Shown here piece after piece: positions 37,813 through 46,293 of a stretch of DNA of 64,000 bases (position 1 is its first letter; each line of letters starts with the position of its first letter). A program made the position numbers and the translations under genes. Below the pieces are notes generated by a model. That model was not told the origin of the DNA. It saw only the letters and a program-made list of their open reading frames with translations, and ran no database searches. This DNA is from Alphaproteobacteria bacterium (lineage in GTDB: Bacteria > Pseudomonadota > Alphaproteobacteria > Caulobacterales > Hyphomonadaceae). The stretch spans positions 62,001 to 126,000 of the forward strand of contig JAAEZZ010000005.1 of NCBI GenBank assembly GCA_018222605.1. The letters are read 5' to 3'.

Positions 37813-39210
37813 ATGAAACGCATTGACCTTCTGGCCGGGGCTGCCCTGGCCATCATGCTGGCGGCGTGCACCACGGCAGAGCCTGTTACTACGCCTGAAT
37901 TGACCACCGCCGAGCTGATTGAAGAAGAGGCCGGGCTGGAGGTGACGACCCATGAAGGGGATTTCGCACAGATCCAGCAATTCACGACGCCGGGCGGCGT
38001 TTCTGTCTGGCTGGTGTCTGAGCCGTCCATTCCAATCCTGTCAGTGGAACTGGCCTGGGAAGGCGGCGAGGCGTCTGATCCCGAAGGCATGGAAGGCCTG
38101 GCAGATGCCGTGGTCTATCACATGAATGAGGGCGCCGGCGATCTCGACTCGCTTGGCTTCCAGACGCGGATGGAAGAGCTGAACATGAGCTTCGGCTGTA
38201 GCGCGTCCAATCTCTGGACTTCCTGTTCCGCGTCCATGCTGACAGACAATGCGAGCGACGCGATGGACCTGATCGCTGAGGCCTTTGAATACCCACGCTT
38301 TGATGAAGGTCCGTTCCAGCGTTTCGTGCGTGAGCAGCAGGTTTCGCTCAACACACGTGAGACCAATGCGGGCTATCTTGCCTGGCGTGCGCAGGCTCAG
38401 GCGCTGTATCCGGATCACCCCTTTGCGCGGGAAACCTCTGCAGACAGCATCGCTACGCTGACGCCGGAACTTGCCAAGGCGCACATGCGCAAGCTGATGG
38501 TGAAGGACCGTCTTCTGGTAACCGCGGTTGGGGCCGTCACGCCGGAAGAGCTGGCGCCAATGATTGATGAGATCGTGGCGAACCTGCCTGAGACGAGCGA
38601 CCTGCCGGACATTCCCGCAATTGACTACACGGCTGCAGATACCTTCGGTACGTTCGTTGTGCCCTTGCCGCAGCCGCAAAGCCTTGTGCAGTTTGTTGCG
38701 CCCGGTATTAAGCGCAAGGACCCGGAATTCTTCCCGGCATATGTGTTGAACTACACGTTCGGGGGCGGGGGCTTCAAAAGCCGCCTGATGGATACGCTGC
38801 GTGTGCAAAAGGGGCTGACCTATGGTGTCTACACGTCCCTCAGTTTTGGTGAGAAATTCCAGTCCTGGAATGGCGGCGGCCAGACCAAGAATGAAAGCGC
38901 TGGAGACTTCATTGCCGGCCTGAAGGAAGAGATGAGCAAGATCTCTGAAGGCGGCGTCACCGAAGAAGAACTGGCAGATGCCAAGGCTTACCTGATTGGT
39001 TCCTATCCGCTGGCGTTTGACTCCAATGCCAAGATTGCCGGGCAGATGATGTCTGTCCGTCAGGACGAGTTGGGCGTGGACTATTTTGATCGCCGGAATA
39101 CGATGGTAGAAGCCGTGACGCTCGATGATGTGAATGCGGTGGCGGCCGAGTATCTCGCGCCGGAGCGGTTCAGCTTCATTGTGGTGGGTGAGCCAGAAGG
39201 CCTCGAATAG
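37813..39210 (+). CDS. M16 peptidase-like lipoprotein, non-catalytic subunit
   Basis: A 465-residue lipoprotein (lipid-attachment Cys19 in AIMLAACTT) with the M16 fold. The zinc motif HxxEH is replaced by VVYHMNEGAG, so it lacks the metal site. It keeps the C-terminal substrate-binding features of the non-catalytic chain, such as GLTYGVYTSLSF and the R/Y region. It lies one base after the catalytic partner gene and probably forms an alpha/beta heterodimer anchored at the membrane. Start chosen at 37813 because the long in-frame upstream reading has no signal sequence. Confidence 0.92.
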   Translation: MKRIDLLAGAALAIMLAACTTAEPVTTPELTTAELIEEEAGLEVTTHEGDFAQIQQFTTPGGVSVWLVSEPSIPILSVELAWEGGEASDPEGMEGLADAVVYHMNEGAGDLDSLGFQTRMEELNMSFGCSASNLWTSCSASMLTDNASDAMDLIAEAFEYPRFDEGPFQRFVREQQVSLNTRETNAGYLAWRAQAQALYPDHPFARETSADSIATLTPELAKAHMRKLMVKDRLLVTAVGAVTPEELAPMIDEIVANLPETSDLPDIPAIDYTAADTFGTFVVPLPQPQSLVQFVAPGIKRKDPEFFPAYVLNYTFGGGGFKSRLMDTLRVQKGLTYGVYTSLSFGEKFQSWNGGGQTKNESAGDFIAGLKEEMSKISEGGVTEEELADAKAYLIGSYPLAFDSNAKIAGQMMSVRQDELGVDYFDRRNTMVEAVTLDDVNAVAAEYLAPERFSFIVVGEPEGLE

Positions 39211-39213
39211 AGA

Positions 39214-40164
39214 CTAGTCGGCAGTCTTTCGCGGGGCTGACAGGCCTGACGTGGCCAAGCCTGCACTATTGTCCCGGCGGAACCGATAGAGTTCTGCCGG
39301 GCGTCCGCCTGTCCCCGTCTCCATCGCGCCTGTGCCGATTGCAAAGCCTGTCTTGTCCAGCGCGCGGCGGAAGTTCTGGGTGTGCAGTGAGAGGCCGAGA
39401 ATGGCCTCGACCGTGCGCTGCAGGGCGCTTAGCGTGAAGCGCTCAGGCATCAGCTCAAACACGACCGGGCGGTATTTTAGTTTGCCGCGCAAACGGGAAA
39501 TGGCAGTCGCCAGAATGCGACGGTGGTCTGAGGCCATGACCTCTCCGAGGCGCACATCGGGCTTGGGCAAGCCGGCATCGCGGGCGCATTCGGCCACGAG
39601 ACCTGCCTCATACAGCAATTCATATCTGTCGAGCACGCGTTCCTCGACCCACCGCTCGCCCTCCAGCGCAAAGGCGAGGCGTGCGCGCTCCAGCCTTTGA
39701 TCATTGCCCACGGCCCAGGTCATGAGGCGTGGAGCAATCTGGTCGTCAATCAGGGACGGGCGGCCAGTGCGATGATCTTCCCACGGAAAATATCTGTACC
39801 AGGATTGCCACTTTGCCTCGAAGGAGGCACCCGCCGGACGGGCCTCTGGCGTTAACGCCAGATATCCGACGGAGATTACGCGGGCATTGGGCGGTGCGCC
39901 AGCCAGTGTCGCTTCAGGCGTTTCCCGGTCCTTGTCCCCGAATGTGTAGAGCTGTTCGACATAGCCAAGTTCAAACCCGGTTTGCTCTCTCACCCAGCCG
40001 CGCAGGGACAGGTCAAATGTGCGGTGGCGTTCAGGGTTGAACACACCAAAGGGCAGAGCGTCTTCGCCTGTCTCTCGCTGGGTGACCAGAACCAGCGGCA
40101 TGTCTTCTTCCGTCGCCACCATGACGGCGGACAAGCCAATCAGCAGTGGGATGGATGAGATCAT
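39214..40164 (-). CDS. NrtR-like NAD regulator (Nudix domain plus winged helix)
   Basis: A 316-residue regulator. The N-terminal part (1-160) is a Nudix fold with a degenerate box (DLSLRGWVREQTGFELG where active enzymes have REuxEExG), as in NrtR proteins that bind ADP-ribose instead of hydrolysing it. The C-terminal part (about 215-305) is the NrtR winged helix, with KYRPVVFELMPERFTLSALQRTVEAILG, NFRRALDKTG and GRPAELYRFR. It is the alphaproteobacterial NAD-regulator type. Its start overlaps the stop of the HD nucleotidase gene by four bases, so the two form an operon. Target genes are not in the window. Confidence 0.85.
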   Translation of the reverse strand: MISSIPLLIGLSAVMVATEEDMPLVLVTQRETGEDALPFGVFNPERHRTFDLSLRGWVREQTGFELGYVEQLYTFGDKDRETPEATLAGAPPNARVISVGYLALTPEARPAGASFEAKWQSWYRYFPWEDHRTGRPSLIDDQIAPRLMTWAVGNDQRLERARLAFALEGERWVEERVLDRYELLYEAGLVAECARDAGLPKPDVRLGEVMASDHRRILATAISRLRGKLKYRPVVFELMPERFTLSALQRTVEAILGLSLHTQNFRRALDKTGFAIGTGAMETGTGGRPAELYRFRRDNSAGLATSGLSAPRKTAD

Positions 40165-40781
40165 GTGACGGGCCCAATCTTCTTGTTGATCTGGTCGTAA
40201 CGCTTCAGGAAGGCGTTCTGCGCCTCGGGAATGGAGCTGGGTTTCAGCTTCAGCCGCGTTTCTTTTGGCGGCTTGCCAAACAGGCGATTTGATTCCGTCT
40301 CGGAGAAGCCCGCGAGCTGTACGGCCTCATGCCAGGCGCAGATCAGGTCAGCCTTCTTGATCAGGCGTTTCAGTTTGACCGGCGTCACAGGAGCCAGGCC
40401 AAAGCGAATGTGAATGGCTTCCTGCAGGTGGCCTTCAATGGATTTATAACTGTCACCCAAAAGTGCCTTGAAAGGAGAGATCATGTCCCCAATCACATAT
40501 TCTGGGGCGTCATGCAGCAAGGCGGTCAGGCTGTGCTTGGGAGAGAGTTTCGGGTCCAGCTTGCGGCAGATCTGCTCCACAAGAACAGAATGTTCGGCCA
40601 CGGAAAATGCATGCTCGCCCGTTGTCTGCCCGTTCCAGCGGGCCACGCGGGCCAGACCATGGGCAATGTCCTCAATCTCCACATCCATGGGTGAGGGGTG
40701 GGCAAGGTCCAGCCGTCGGCCGGACAGCATGCGCTGCCAAACCCTGGGTGTCTTTGCGGATTGCTTCACGCGCGTGCTCAT
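40161..40781 (-). CDS. HD-domain nucleotidase, YfbR-like
   Basis: A 206-residue HD-superfamily phosphohydrolase. The metal-binding His/Asp appear in GEHAFSVAEHSVLV (His) and LLHDAPEYVIGDMISPFK (His-Asp), followed by KADLICAWHEAVQL. This pattern is that of YfbR, a 5'-deoxynucleotidase. AGAGGA lies ahead of the ATG. Co-transcribed with an NrtR-like regulator, which suggests a link to NAD or nucleotide balance. Substrate is inferred by family. Confidence 0.88.
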   Translation of the reverse strand: MSTRVKQSAKTPRVWQRMLSGRRLDLAHPSPMDVEIEDIAHGLARVARWNGQTTGEHAFSVAEHSVLVEQICRKLDPKLSPKHSLTALLHDAPEYVIGDMISPFKALLGDSYKSIEGHLQEAIHIRFGLAPVTPVKLKRLIKKADLICAWHEAVQLAGFSETESNRLFGKPPKETRLKLKPSSIPEAQNAFLKRYDQINKKIGPVT

Positions 40782-41238
40782 CTTGCTTCCTCTTTAAGGC
40801 ATTGGAGGCGGAGTGGCAAAAGGGCAAATCCTTTGGTTTCAGCGCTGTGTGCAGTCGGCGCGAAATCATGCGCCTTGCCATCTGAAACCGGGGACACCTG
40901 CCATAATTAGTGTGACAGGGGATTCGTAAGCAAGCTTGCGAAAGGGCGCCGGTTAGCAAGCATGAACCATATTTAAGAAAAGGGCATGTGGACGGACGAA
41001 ATCCACAGCTTTTTGCGTTCATAAAAAATTTGTTTTAAATCATGGGCTTAATGGTTTTTGGTTAATTGTTCCGCATACGATTGACATAAGAGTAAACAAA
41101 AAACGCCCTTCCGGTTACGAAGTCATCGCTTTTCCGCCCCAATTAAAAAAGCAGCTGTTAAGGCGTTCAGGGCAGAAAGGTCACATCATATTCAGGACGA
41201 CGCCCATCAGGTGTTTTCCGGCACAAAATGAGGTGACC
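40782..41238. other. Long intergenic region, AT-rich, with a palindrome
   Basis: About 450 bases without a gene. It holds the HD-gene promoter on the left, a 20-base near-perfect palindrome at 40923-40942, and an AT-rich part at about 41010-41160 with runs such as AAAAAATTTG and several TTAA tetramers. It could be a promoter-rich regulatory region. No RNA gene is evident. Confidence 0.45.
40923..40942. repeat. 20-base near-perfect palindrome
   Basis: TTCGTAAGCAAGCTTGCGAA: nine of ten pairs match from the ends inward if one G-T is allowed. It lies 140 bases upstream of the HD nucleotidase start. It resembles a dimeric repressor operator of about two helical turns. No family is recognised. Confidence 0.6.
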
Positions 41239-41388
41239 ATGCTTGAATCATTGACGACTGCTTTCTCGACCCAGGCAATTGCATTTGGCGTATTGCTAAT
41301 GGGCTGTGGCATCGTCGTGGTTGAGGCTGTTCGCTCAAGCCGGGAAGTGCTTTGGGGCGACATGTTCATGGACGATCTGGACGACTGA
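41239..41388 (+). CDS. Small membrane peptide, 49 residues (new call)
   Basis: Unlisted short ORF. ATG at 41239 is preceded by GAGGTG with a three-base gap, and the frame ends in TGA at 41386-41388. The peptide begins MLESLTTAFSTQAIAFGVLL and has one hydrophobic segment (about 13-31). It then has a charged region with RSSREVLWG and ends in DDLDD. Single-spanning, acidic-tailed small protein. It lies between an AT-rich regulatory gap and the convergent KAS III gene. Support is the strong ribosome binding site and membrane segment; no homologue is known to me. Confidence 0.6.
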   Translation: MLESLTTAFSTQAIAFGVLLMGCGIVVVEAVRSSREVLWGDMFMDDLDD

Positions 41389-41423
41389 TCCAGATCGCCT
41401 GTCGCCCTCAGGGGCACCGTGCG

Positions 41424-42545
41424 TCAGGCAGACTTTTCGACAAACACTGTACCGGCCGAATAACCTGCTCCAAAGGAGCAGATGAGGCCTTTGTCACCGG
41501 CATCGAAATCGCCCGAATGCTTGTGGAATGCGATGATAGATCCGGCCGACGAGGTGTTCGCATAAGTATCGAGAACTGTCGGGCTTTCATCATCTGACGC
41601 TTCACGACCCAAGACTCTGGAAGAAATCAACCGGTTCATGTTGGCATTGGCCTGGTGCAGCCACATGCGGCGCAGGCCGTCTTTGTCCAATCCCAGCTCA
41701 TCCATGTGCGCGTTGATCATCTCCGCCACCATGGGAACGACTTCCTTGAACACCTTGCGGCCTTCCTGCTTGAACAGCTTGTCCGGCGCATCGATGCCTT
41801 CCGGCGCGGCGCGGTTGAGGAAACCGAAATTGTTACGAATATTGTTGGAGAAGGATGTCTTGAGTTTTGTGCCGAGAATGTTCCAGTGCCCGGCAGGGGC
41901 AAAATCCTTGTCTTCCACCAGCACGGCGGTCGCCACGTCCCCGAAGATGAAGTGGCTGTCGCGGTCAGTGAAGTTCAAATGCCCGGAGCAGATTTCCGGG
42001 TTCACCATCAGAACGGAGCGGGCGCTGCCGGACCGGACAAAGTCTGCCGCCGTTTGGATGCCAAACGTGGCGGAAGAACAGGCGACGTTCATGTCAAAGG
42101 CAAAGCCGCTGCAGCCGAGAGCTTCCTGCACTTCGATGGCCATCGCCGGATAGGCGCGCTGCATGTTGGAGGCGGCGCAGATCACGGCGTCCACGTCTTC
42201 AGGCTTGCGGCCGGCGCGGGCCAGCGCCTCACGCGCGGCTTCAACAGCGATTTCGGCCAGAACGGAGATCTTTTCGTTCGGGCGTTCGGGAATGCGAGGG
42301 GCCATAATGTCCGGGTCCAGCACGCCGCTCTTGTTGATGACATAGCGGGATTTGATGCCGGAGGCTTTTTCGATGAACTCGACCGAGGAATGCGTCTTCG
42401 GCTCGATTGCGCCGGAGGCAATGTCTGCTTCGCGCTCCAGGTTCCAGTTATCCGCCCACTGGTTGTAGCTTTCGACCAGTTCTGCGTTCGAGATGGAGTG
42501 CGGCGGTGTCCATAGGCCTGTCGCCGAAATTACCGGGGTTTTCAT
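41424..42545 (-). CDS. Beta-ketoacyl-ACP synthase III-like
   Basis: A 373-residue thiolase-fold condensing enzyme. Catalytic triad in family terms: Cys156 (MNVACSSATFG), His in WLHQANANMN and Asn in TYANTSSAG. It is longer than E. coli FabH (about 317), with an extended N-terminal region (EADIASGAIEPKTHSSVEFIEKASGIKSRY), like the long FabH-like group in alphaproteobacteria. It probably starts fatty-acid or related acyl chain synthesis. Its own promoter region (42546-42669) has a perfect 6-bp hairpin CGCCCG/CGGGCG at 42564-42582. No other fab genes are near. Confidence 0.9.
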   Translation of the reverse strand: MKTPVISATGLWTPPHSISNAELVESYNQWADNWNLEREADIASGAIEPKTHSSVEFIEKASGIKSRYVINKSGVLDPDIMAPRIPERPNEKISVLAEIAVEAAREALARAGRKPEDVDAVICAASNMQRAYPAMAIEVQEALGCSGFAFDMNVACSSATFGIQTAADFVRSGSARSVLMVNPEICSGHLNFTDRDSHFIFGDVATAVLVEDKDFAPAGHWNILGTKLKTSFSNNIRNNFGFLNRAAPEGIDAPDKLFKQEGRKVFKEVVPMVAEMINAHMDELGLDKDGLRRMWLHQANANMNRLISSRVLGREASDDESPTVLDTYANTSSAGSIIAFHKHSGDFDAGDKGLICSFGAGYSAGTVFVEKSA

Positions 42546-42669
42546 CCTAGGCCCTCATATTGGCGCCCGCTGTTTCCGGGCGTTCTTGAATTGATTCTTA
42601 GGGATTAGCGCGGGTTTGAGGATAGGTCGAGGCTGCTGCACAGAGAGAGGTGCCGCCAAGGAGACGGGG

Positions 42670-42978
42670 TCAGTCGGGGACTTTCAGACCAGATTCAACT
42701 GTCTGGCGAGCTTCGTCAGAGGGTACCCCATGGGCTTCCAGCTGGGCTTGACGCTCCTCAGCCCGTTGCTCAGCTTTTTGCCGGGACTCCAATTCCTGAC
42801 GCTCGCGGTCTTCGATCAGAGCCATCTCGGTCTGGATACAGCGGTCGCGTATGTCCGGATTCGGGGCCTTGCTGCATCGGCTCCAGGCTTCGGTCCGGCG
42901 CGTCTGATCGGCAGAGGCGCAGGCCTGAACCAGCAGAGGGGCGGAAATCAGGGTGGCGAGAAAGAGCGTGCGCTTCAT
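42670..42978 (-). CDS. Small lipoprotein, hypothetical
   Basis: A 102-residue protein, start at 42978 (overlaps the tag stop by four bases). The signal peptide ends at lipid-attachment Cys (LLVQACASA). The mature part has two Cys and a long Glu/Arg/Gln helix (DRERQELESRQKAEQRAEERQAQLEA) likely to be a coiled coil. Function unknown. Co-translated with tag. Confidence 0.7.
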   Translation of the reverse strand: MKRTLFLATLISAPLLVQACASADQTRRTEAWSRCSKAPNPDIRDRCIQTEMALIEDRERQELESRQKAEQRAEERQAQLEAHGVPSDEARQTVESGLKVPD

Positions 42979-43559
42979 TTGGACATGTCCTGAACAGCTT
43001 TGTATCTGGGGCATGATACATCATGATCGTTGACCATACCAACAGCTTGCGCCCAAGCGTAGACAATCGTGGGGCCGACAAATTTGAAACCACGCTTTTT
43101 CAGATCCTTTGACATGGCTGCGGACCAGTCAGTTTGTGTCGGCGCGTCCCTGAAATGCTTCCAGCGATTTACGATTGGGCTGCCGCCAACAAAGCTCCAG
43201 CAATAGTCTGAAAAGCCTTCGCCAGCCTCTTCCATGGCCAGATAGGCCTGAGCGTTGCCGATAAGGGCTTCGATCTTTTTGGGGCTGCGGATGATGCCGG
43301 GATTCTTCAGGGCTTTTTCCACGCGCTTCGGCGTCCAGCGCGCCAGCTTTTCCGGATCGAAACGGTCAAATTCCTCCCGGATCGAGTCGCGTTTGCGCAG
43401 GATGGTGATCCAGGAGAGCCCGGCCTGCATGCCGTCCAGCTGCAGTTTTTCCCAAAGGGCCCGGCCATCATATTCCGGCACGCCCCATTCGGTATCGTGA
43501 TAGTCGCGGTAGAGTTCGTCCGTCAGTGGCGCCCAGGCGCAAGGGAATGTTTCAGTCAT
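42975..43559 (-). CDS. tag: DNA-3-methyladenine glycosylase I
   Basis: Excises 3-methyladenine from DNA. The 194-residue protein has the Tag pattern: N-terminal CAWAPLTDELYRDYHDTEWG with metal-binding Cys and His, LQLDGMQAGLSWITILRKRDSIREEF, KNPGIIRSPKKIEALIGNA, FVGPTIVYAWAQAVGMVNDHDVSCPRY. Of normal length. Its start overlaps the ygfZ stop by eight bases, and its stop overlaps the lipoprotein start, so three genes form one operon. Confidence 0.96.
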   Translation of the reverse strand: MTETFPCAWAPLTDELYRDYHDTEWGVPEYDGRALWEKLQLDGMQAGLSWITILRKRDSIREEFDRFDPEKLARWTPKRVEKALKNPGIIRSPKKIEALIGNAQAYLAMEEAGEGFSDYCWSFVGGSPIVNRWKHFRDAPTQTDWSAAMSKDLKKRGFKFVGPTIVYAWAQAVGMVNDHDVSCPRYKAVQDMSK

Positions 43560-44364
43560 TGGAAGCCTCTGTGAGATGCACGTCGATCTCGGCGCGCTGC
43601 CATTCTGTCAGGTCAAACGTCACGGGCGCATCATTGCAGGTGAAGGTTTTGCCATCCTGCTCGGCTTTTGCCAGGCGATCTGTACGGATCAGGGCGAGGC
43701 CGATAGTGCGGGAGACGCTTGTGATGGTACCAATCGGCGCGTCCGCCATGATGTCTGCACCAGCTTCAAGGCTGTTGCCGGACACTTTCACTGTGCGCTT
43801 TCGGATCTTGCCCTTGCGCTTCATGCGGCTGGCGACTTCCTGGCCGACAAAGCAGCCTTTCTTGTAGTCGATGCCGTTCATCATATCCATGTTGATGTCC
43901 GTCGGGAAAACTTCCGAACCGCGATAGTCTGCGCCCCATTCCGGAATGCCAGCAGCGATACGCGCGGCGTGCCAGTCGTCTTCGGTCATCGGCTCACCTG
44001 CCATGCTGGTGGGCGTGATCGCGCGGTGAGGTAGAGCCGGGGAGCGGACATCCACCCAGCTGCCTTCGGTCACGACATCTTCTTCCAGCCGGTCGATGGT
44101 GACGTCATTGCGCATTCTGAACATCTTCAGGCGCTTCTCGAGGTCGTCCGCCGCGTCGGCATGGACATCGATATAGATGTTCTCCAGTGACAGCATGGCC
44201 AGATAATCGGCAATCACCTTGCCCTGCGGCGTCAACAGGGCCCCATAGCGCATTTCACCGGTGTTCCAATTGTCGACAGAATGCGTCACCGTGCGACCAA
44301 GCAGGTGCAGCATGTCCGGTCCGGTCAGGCGAATGATGGCGCGGTTGGGAAGAATACGTTTCAT
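43552..44364 (-). CDS. ygfZ: YgfZ/GcvT-like folate-binding protein
   Basis: A 270-residue tetrahydrofolate-dependent protein needed for iron-sulfur cluster enzymes. The signature is YKKGCFVGQEVASRMKRKG, with the conserved Cys. N-terminal GPDMLHLLGRTVTHSV and LLTPQGKVIADYL complete the family. Start ATG 44364 is used; a longer reading upstream has no support. Divergent from pyrC, with a 106-base gap. It heads a ygfZ-tag-lipoprotein operon. Confidence 0.93.
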   Translation of the reverse strand: MKRILPNRAIIRLTGPDMLHLLGRTVTHSVDNWNTGEMRYGALLTPQGKVIADYLAMLSLENIYIDVHADAADDLEKRLKMFRMRNDVTIDRLEEDVVTEGSWVDVRSPALPHRAITPTSMAGEPMTEDDWHAARIAAGIPEWGADYRGSEVFPTDINMDMMNGIDYKKGCFVGQEVASRMKRKGKIRKRTVKVSGNSLEAGADIMADAPIGTITSVSRTIGLALIRTDRLAKAEQDGKTFTCNDAPVTFDLTEWQRAEIDVHLTEASND

Positions 44365-44470
44365 CTGCTTGTTGTAGGTAGGGTTGCAGCCTGTCTCAAG
44401 AGCACCTCTCCAGCATGACGGCATAGAAAACGGCCTTGACTAAATACCCTGACAGTTTCACCCCATCCTC

Positions 44471-45805
44471 ATGACTTATGACATGATCCTGAAGGGCGGC
44501 ACGGTTGTGACGCCGGGCGGCATGGCCGAGACAGATATTGGCGTGCGTGGCGAGCGAATTGCCTTTATCGGAGACCTTTCCGGAGTAGAGGCGGCAGAGA
44601 TTTATGACGCGACCGGCCTGCATATTCTGCCGGGCGTGATCGACAGCCAGGTACACTTCCGCGAGCCGGGAATGGAGTACAAGGCAGACCTTGAAACTGA
44701 GGCGCGCTCAGCGGCGCTGGGCGGTGTGGTGGCCGTGTTCGAAATGCCGAACACCAATCCCACAACGACCACGCCGGATATGCTGCAGGACAAGCTGAAC
44801 CGCGCGAAGGACCGTATGGATGTCGACCATGCCTTCTATGCCGGGGCGACGCATGAGAATATCCATCTCCTGCCGGAGATGGAGAAAATGCTCGGCTGTT
44901 GCGGTGTGAAAGTGTTCATGGGCGCGTCCACCGGCGATCTGCTGATCAAGGATGATGAAGGCGTCGAGGCTGTGCTGCGGGCCATCAAGCGCCGTGCGGC
45001 ATTCCACTCCGAAGACGAATACCGCCTAGAAGAGCGTCGCAAACTGGCCGTCACAGGCGACTGGCAAAGCCATATTGTTGTGCGTGATGTGGAGGCCGCC
45101 GTCAGTTCAACGCGGCGCCTGCTGCGCCTTGCCCGCAAGACTGGCAAGCGCATCCATGTGCTGCATATCTCGACGGCTGAAGAAATGGAATTGCTGCGCG
45201 ACGCTAAGGATGTGGCCAGTGTTGAAGTGCTGCCGAACCACCTGACCCTCGCAGCGCCGGATTGCTATGAGCGCCTGAAAGGCTTTGCCCAGCAGAACCC
45301 GCCCGTGCGCGAGCAGCGCCATCAGGATGCCCTCTGGCGTGCGGTGAATGCGGGCATTGTCGATGTGCTGGCAACAGATCACGCGCCGCACACACGCGAA
45401 GAGAAAGAGCGGCCCTATCCGGCCAGCCCGTCCGGTATGCCGGGCGTGCAGACCCTTGTGCCGGTGATGCTGACCCATGTGAACAACGGCAAGCTAAGCC
45501 TGCAGCGTTTTGTCGAACTGACCAGCGCCGGGCCGCAGCGCGTATTCGGCCTCGCCGACAAGGGTCGCATTGCCGAGGGCTATCATGCCGACTTCACGGT
45601 CGTGGACCTGAAGCGGCAGGAGACGATCACGGAAGACTGGTCCAAATCCAAGTGTGGCTGGACGCAATATGATGGCTTTGAAGCCACCGGCTGGCCCGTG
45701 GCGACCATAATCCGTGGCGACTTTGTCATGCGTGACGGAGAGATCGTGAAGAAGGGCCGCGGGCAACCTGTCCGCTTCAACGAGACTCTGGAGACCGCAG
45801 AATGA
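44471..45805 (+). CDS. pyrC: Dihydroorotase
   Basis: Cyclises carbamoyl-aspartate to dihydroorotate in pyrimidine synthesis. The 444-residue amidohydrolase has IDSQVHFREPG (His62, Arg64), the metal-bridging Lys147 in GVKVFMGASTG, RIHVLHIST and ATDHAPHTREEK. In the first metal motif the usual HxH reads QxH, a subgroup seen in alphaproteobacterial dihydroorotases; the Gln may still leave one metal site. Overlaps the next gene by four bases (ATGA). It heads a run of pyrC, isochorismatase, HD hydrolase and potassium channel. Confidence 0.93.
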   Translation: MTYDMILKGGTVVTPGGMAETDIGVRGERIAFIGDLSGVEAAEIYDATGLHILPGVIDSQVHFREPGMEYKADLETEARSAALGGVVAVFEMPNTNPTTTTPDMLQDKLNRAKDRMDVDHAFYAGATHENIHLLPEMEKMLGCCGVKVFMGASTGDLLIKDDEGVEAVLRAIKRRAAFHSEDEYRLEERRKLAVTGDWQSHIVVRDVEAAVSSTRRLLRLARKTGKRIHVLHISTAEEMELLRDAKDVASVEVLPNHLTLAAPDCYERLKGFAQQNPPVREQRHQDALWRAVNAGIVDVLATDHAPHTREEKERPYPASPSGMPGVQTLVPVMLTHVNNGKLSLQRFVELTSAGPQRVFGLADKGRIAEGYHADFTVVDLKRQETITEDWSKSKCGWTQYDGFEATGWPVATIIRGDFVMRDGEIVKKGRGQPVRFNETLETAE

Positions 45806-46293
45806 AGGCAGGACGACCCGATGAGGCCGTTCTGATCATTGATGTCCAGCCCTGCTTTGAGCCGCCCGCTTTCCTTGTGGAGCGCGCGCAGGCCTTGGCG
45901 GACGCGTACTATTCTGTCGCAACTGTCGAGTTGCACGATGAAACGAAAACGCCTTTTCTAAAACAGTTGAATTGGGCCCCGCCCGTTGATGAGAAAAGCC
46001 TTATCAAGGCAGACCGCACCTTCATCAAGCATGGCTATGCGCCGCCCGTTGAACTGGTCGAGTATCTGCGCGGGCAGGGCATGGAGCGAGTATATGTCTG
46101 TGGCATTCAGGCCGATACATGCGTTCTGGCTGCGGGATTTGCGCTCTTTGATGCCGGGCTGCAGCCGACGCTCGTGACCGATGCCATCGTGGGCTCATCG
46201 CTCGACCGCTCCGGCCAGCTGGGTGCCCGGCTGTGGGAGCACCATTTTGGCAGTCTGACAGATACGAACAAGCTTCTGGGGGAGAAGCAATGA
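45802..46293 (+). CDS. Isochorismatase-family cysteine hydrolase
   Basis: A 163-residue cysteine hydrolase. The triad by family is Asp in LIIDVQPCF, Lys in RTFIKHGYAPPVELVEYL and Cys in GIQADTCVLAAGFAL. This group includes nicotinamidase-like and N-carbamoyl-hydrolase enzymes. The compact size suggests a stand-alone amidohydrolase; substrate unknown. Overlaps pyrC and the HD gene by four bases on each side, so it is strongly co-translated. Confidence 0.9.
   Translation: MKAGRPDEAVLIIDVQPCFEPPAFLVERAQALADAYYSVATVELHDETKTPFLKQLNWAPPVDEKSLIKADRTFIKHGYAPPVELVEYLRGQGMERVYVCGIQADTCVLAAGFALFDAGLQPTLVTDAIVGSSLDRSGQLGARLWEHHFGSLTDTNKLLGEKQ

Noticed and set aside
40980..41160. AT-rich segment with TTAA tetramers as CtrA sites
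   Set aside because: Spacings are nine and ten bases, not the TTAA-N7-TTAA of CtrA; insufficient to call.
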